In this document: positions 62,536 through 64,000 of the stretch, one piece after another | How positions within the stretch are numbered: position 1 is the first letter of the stretch | Layout: each line of letters starts with the position of its first letter | From: Candidatus Rokuibacteriota bacterium | GTDB lineage: Bacteria; Methylomirabilota; Methylomirabilia; Rokubacteriales; CSP1-6 | Direction of reading: 5' to 3' | NCBI GenBank assembly: GCA_016200085.1 | Contig: JACQFL010000008.1 | Span: 95,945-159,944, forward strand | Length of the DNA stretch: 64,000 bases | Position numbers and translations under genes: made by a program | The notes under the pieces: generated by a model | What the model was told of the DNA's origin: nothing | The model's input: only the letters and a program-made list of their open reading frames with translations | Databases searched by the model: none

Positions 62536-62619
62536 GCTCCTCGGGCGGCTGGTGTCCGAGTGTGGCACCTTATGTCGCGGGGCAGGGCGGGGGCATGGCG
62601 AGCGCCGCCAGGGGGTGCT
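62536..62619 (+). repeat. Direct repeat copy B (about 84 bp)
   Basis: GCTCCTCGGGCGGCTGGTGT..GGCACCTTATGTC..GGGTGCT, diverged from copy A at 58454 but same order and orientation. It may be an end sequence of a lost insertion element or a recombination scar. The rest of the 194-base gap before the toxin gene contains nothing I can support. Confidence 0.65.
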
Positions 62620-62697
62620 GAGGAGTGATCGAGGCCCTCGTATCCCTCGCTTCCGGCCTCTCCGTGATCCTGCTTTGCCCCGGCGACAAACGCCCGC

Positions 62698-63057
62698 TCA
62701 GGCGGTCGGCAGCGGGCGCATCCGAATGGAATCAGCTCCAACGACAGAAAAGTGGCCAGCCCAGTCCGACCGTCCGTTCACGATCTCGGCGAGCACGCGG
62801 CCCACATCCGTCGGCGCCGGCATGGGCAAGCGAAACAGCACAACACCACATACGGCTGGGAGCCTCTCGCGCCATGCCAGCTCGCCGAAATCCTTGTCGA
62901 ACGTCAGGAGAATGCGGCTTTCCTCCTGCGCGCGGGCCAGGACGTCACGGTCGGCGCTTCCTGGCTGGTCGATGCGGATCCAGGCCACGTCGTGGCCGGC
63001 CAAACGCAGAGCTGCCACGACGTCCCCAGGAATGTTTTCGTCTGCCAGCAGGCGCAC
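62698..63057 (-). CDS. DUF5615 PIN-like toxin candidate
   Basis: 119 residues: MRLLADENIPGDVVAALRLA, then ILLTFDKDFGELAWRE and GVVLFRLPMP. This is the DUF5615 pattern, a PIN-like nuclease fold with acidic residues in ADEN and TFDKDF. It is regularly encoded next to DUF433 proteins as a toxin-antitoxin-like pair. GTG start, 11 bases after the DUF433 stop. Activity not established for most members. Confidence 0.85.
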   Translation of the reverse strand: MRLLADENIPGDVVAALRLAGHDVAWIRIDQPGSADRDVLARAQEESRILLTFDKDFGELAWRERLPAVCGVVLFRLPMPAPTDVGRVLAEIVNGRSDWAGHFSVVGADSIRMRPLPTA

Positions 63058-63068
63058 GGGCCCGTGGC

Positions 63069-63302
63069 TCAGGCACGGCGGAGGGGGTAGACCTTCTCGG
63101 CTTGAAGCACCTCGCTGGCGTACTGGAGGCAGGCCCCGACGTCTTCATGTGCGAGGCCGGGGTAGTTTCGAAGGAGATCGCCTTCCGACCAGCCCTGGCC
63201 CAGGAGGCTGAGGATGAGATCCACGGCCAGCCTGGTACCGCGGATGACCGGCTTCCCGGTCAGCACCGTAGGGTCGATCGTGATGCGATCCCGCCAGTTC
63301 AT
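63069..63302 (-). CDS. DUF433 antitoxin-like protein
   Basis: 77 residues, MNWRDRITIDPTVLTGKPVI with the DUF433 motif TGKPVIRGTRLAVDLILSLL and GQGWSEGDLLRNYPGLAHED. The fold is a small winged-helix-like DNA-binding domain. It sits upstream of the DUF5615 gene, the usual order for this pair. ATG start with no obvious strong ribosome site. Confidence 0.86.
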   Translation of the reverse strand: MNWRDRITIDPTVLTGKPVIRGTRLAVDLILSLLGQGWSEGDLLRNYPGLAHEDVGACLQYASEVLQAEKVYPLRRA

Positions 63303-63519
63303 GGCAGGGTCTAGCGTACTCCAAAGCGACGCTCGTGCGCCTCACTTACCGGCCTGATACCCCCCGTCGGACTCGACCCGTTCGTGAGCCTAGGTCGCCT
63401 TGCGATCGACGGAACACACTGCGTGTTTGAGTCTTGGGAGGTTTCCATGATGATGTTGCTGACTCGTAAGCCGTCGTAAGATCTGGCGAAAACGTGGCGT
63501 GACTGGAAAACGGGCTCGG

Positions 63520-63660
63520 ATCCGGTTGTGTTCGTGGAGGTCGTCTCTCTGGGACGATCGAGAAGCAGCGGTAGACGGCGGCGGTCTTGTCGCCGGAAGC
63601 TGCATCGCGACGGAGCGCGAGATGCCGGAAAGGTCTACGGAGTGAAGCAGGTCGGCGTCT
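63520..63660 (-). pseudogene. Tyrosine recombinase (integrase) C-terminal remnant
   Basis: Three pieces in different frames line up in order with an integrase C-terminus: GISRSVAMQL (63597-63626), DKTAAVYRCFSIV (63553-63591) and RDDLHE (63531-63548). The family pattern is G(I/V)(P/S)RSVAM(Q/K)..GHKT..VYRRY.IV...DL.EA. Two frameshifts separate the pieces. The position of the catalytic Tyr (RRY) is Phe here (RCF). Nothing longer than these pieces survives. It lies about 140 bases inside the distal attachment copy, where an element's integrase would be expected. The rest of 63303-63799 holds no supportable gene. Confidence 0.6.
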
Positions 63661-63799
63661 GCGCCCATTTTGCGCCCACAACACCCTAAACGAAGCTGAA
63701 ATGAGCACCACCATGCTGCACCATTCCACAAGGTGGAACCTGGCGTCGTGGCGAGCTTTCTTCGCAAGATCAGAGGGTTGCCGTCACAGCCTCGAAGCC

Positions 63800-63848
63800 G
63801 CTCATAACCCAAAGGTCGCTGGTTCAAATCCAGCCCCCGCAACCATGA
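63800..63848 (+). repeat. Attachment-site repeat, distal copy (tRNA 3' fragment)
   Basis: Exact 49-bp copy of 56707-56755, starting at the anticodon loop and including the encoded CCA. Upstream bases do not continue the tRNA (no matching 5' half), so it is not a second gene. It marks the far end of a roughly 7.1 kb element integrated at the initiator tRNA. Confidence 0.9.
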
Positions 63849-63916
63849 ACGACGAGGGGTTAGCAGTCCGTGGTGAAAGTGGCGGACGTCAGCAAGCAAG
63901 CACGACGGGTGAGTAA

Positions 63917-64000
63917 GTGCGCTGGACGCACGGCATCACCGGCCAGAGGCGCCAGAGGGGCTTGGTGGTCATCCAGACGCGCTCGACGAACATTCCCAAG
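63917..64000 (+). CDS. Start of an open frame running off the window
   Basis: A GTG at 63917 directly follows a TAA and opens 28 codons to the edge: VRWTHGITGQRRQRGLVVIQ then TRSTNIPK. Too short to identify. Its place right outside the distal attachment copy would suit an adjacent integrated element, but this is only position. Confidence 0.25.
   Translation, partial: MRWTHGITGQRRQRGLVVIQTRSTNIPK

Noticed and set aside
63390..63899. Minus-strand open frame containing WLRGLDLNQRPLGYE
   Set aside because: Another classic translation of an initiator-tRNA 3' end on the opposite strand. The same phrase appears at 56672-56857 over the real tRNA gene.
63587..63916. Plus-strand open frame containing HNPKVAGSNPAPAT
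   Set aside because: This phrase is the well-known translation of a tRNA 3' half; the frame runs through the tRNA-derived attachment copy and is not a gene.

Overview
The window is very GC-rich bacterial chromosome, packed with genes that often overlap by 4 bases (ATGA, GTGA, CTGA). The gene set includes several luciferase-like flavin monooxygenases, SCP-x-type thiolases, PF04909 amidohydrolases, an orphan CoxL-type molybdoprotein, a split TPP decarboxylase, acyl-CoA dehydrogenases and a DUF4892-OmpA protein. This fits a soil or groundwater heterotroph of the Candidatus Rokubacteria/Methylomirabilota kind. That placement is inferred from gene content and style only; there is no rRNA gene here.

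Layout. 1-4.5 kb is housekeeping: the xseB 3' end, a prenyl diphosphate synthase, enolase, ftsB and a membrane glycosyltransferase. 4.4-9.4 kb holds a GH88-like hydrolase, an acyl-CoA ligase, murA with Asp in place of the catalytic Cys, and a VapBC-type pair behind a perfect inverted repeat. 9.4-17.6 kb has thiolase-like enzymes, an OmpA-type protein, a thioredoxin-like/thioesterase/membrane operon, an enolase-superfamily enzyme and an FKBP. 17.7-21.1 kb is a peptide-type ABC importer without its ATPases. 21.3-25.5 kb is a catabolic operon: amidohydrolase, two-subunit TPP enzyme, OsmC-like protein, flavin/F420-type oxidase and methyltransferase. 25.7-38.4 kb mixes metabolic and repair genes (VOC protein, second amidohydrolase, GDYXXLXY/DUF2157 pair, pdxH, thioesterase, CinA-like amidase, Uma2, CoxL, sirtuin, Fpg-like glycosylase, YbaK, esterase, epimerase). 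38.5-56.6 kb has an MFS exporter, PatB-like lyase, FapA-like protein, gamma-glutamyltransferase, luciferase-like enzymes, cupin, cyclase, a Cas2-like small protein, TauD-type dioxygenase, MucR-like protein, ketopantoate-reductase-like protein and two acyl-CoA dehydrogenases.

56.7-63.9 kb looks like a decayed integrative element. It starts at an initiator tRNA gene (sigma70-type promoter, C1:A72 mismatch) and ends at a 49-bp exact copy of the tRNA 3' part. Next to the distal copy lies a frameshifted tyrosine-recombinase remnant. Inside are a truncated hydrolase-cyclase fusion, an amidase, a molybdopterin oxidoreductase and a DUF433/DUF5615 toxin-antitoxin-like pair.

The most interesting signal is the OsmC-like gene at 23967. 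Its frame carries a TGA exactly where the family has its conserved Cys-Pro, the family sequence continues in frame afterwards, a SECIS-like hairpin with a GGUC loop follows at the right distance, and the extended stop overlaps the next start. This is a probable selenoprotein. Two families of GC-rich hairpin repeats sit mostly just upstream of start codons; one compound copy has been read into the end of a glycosyltransferase gene.
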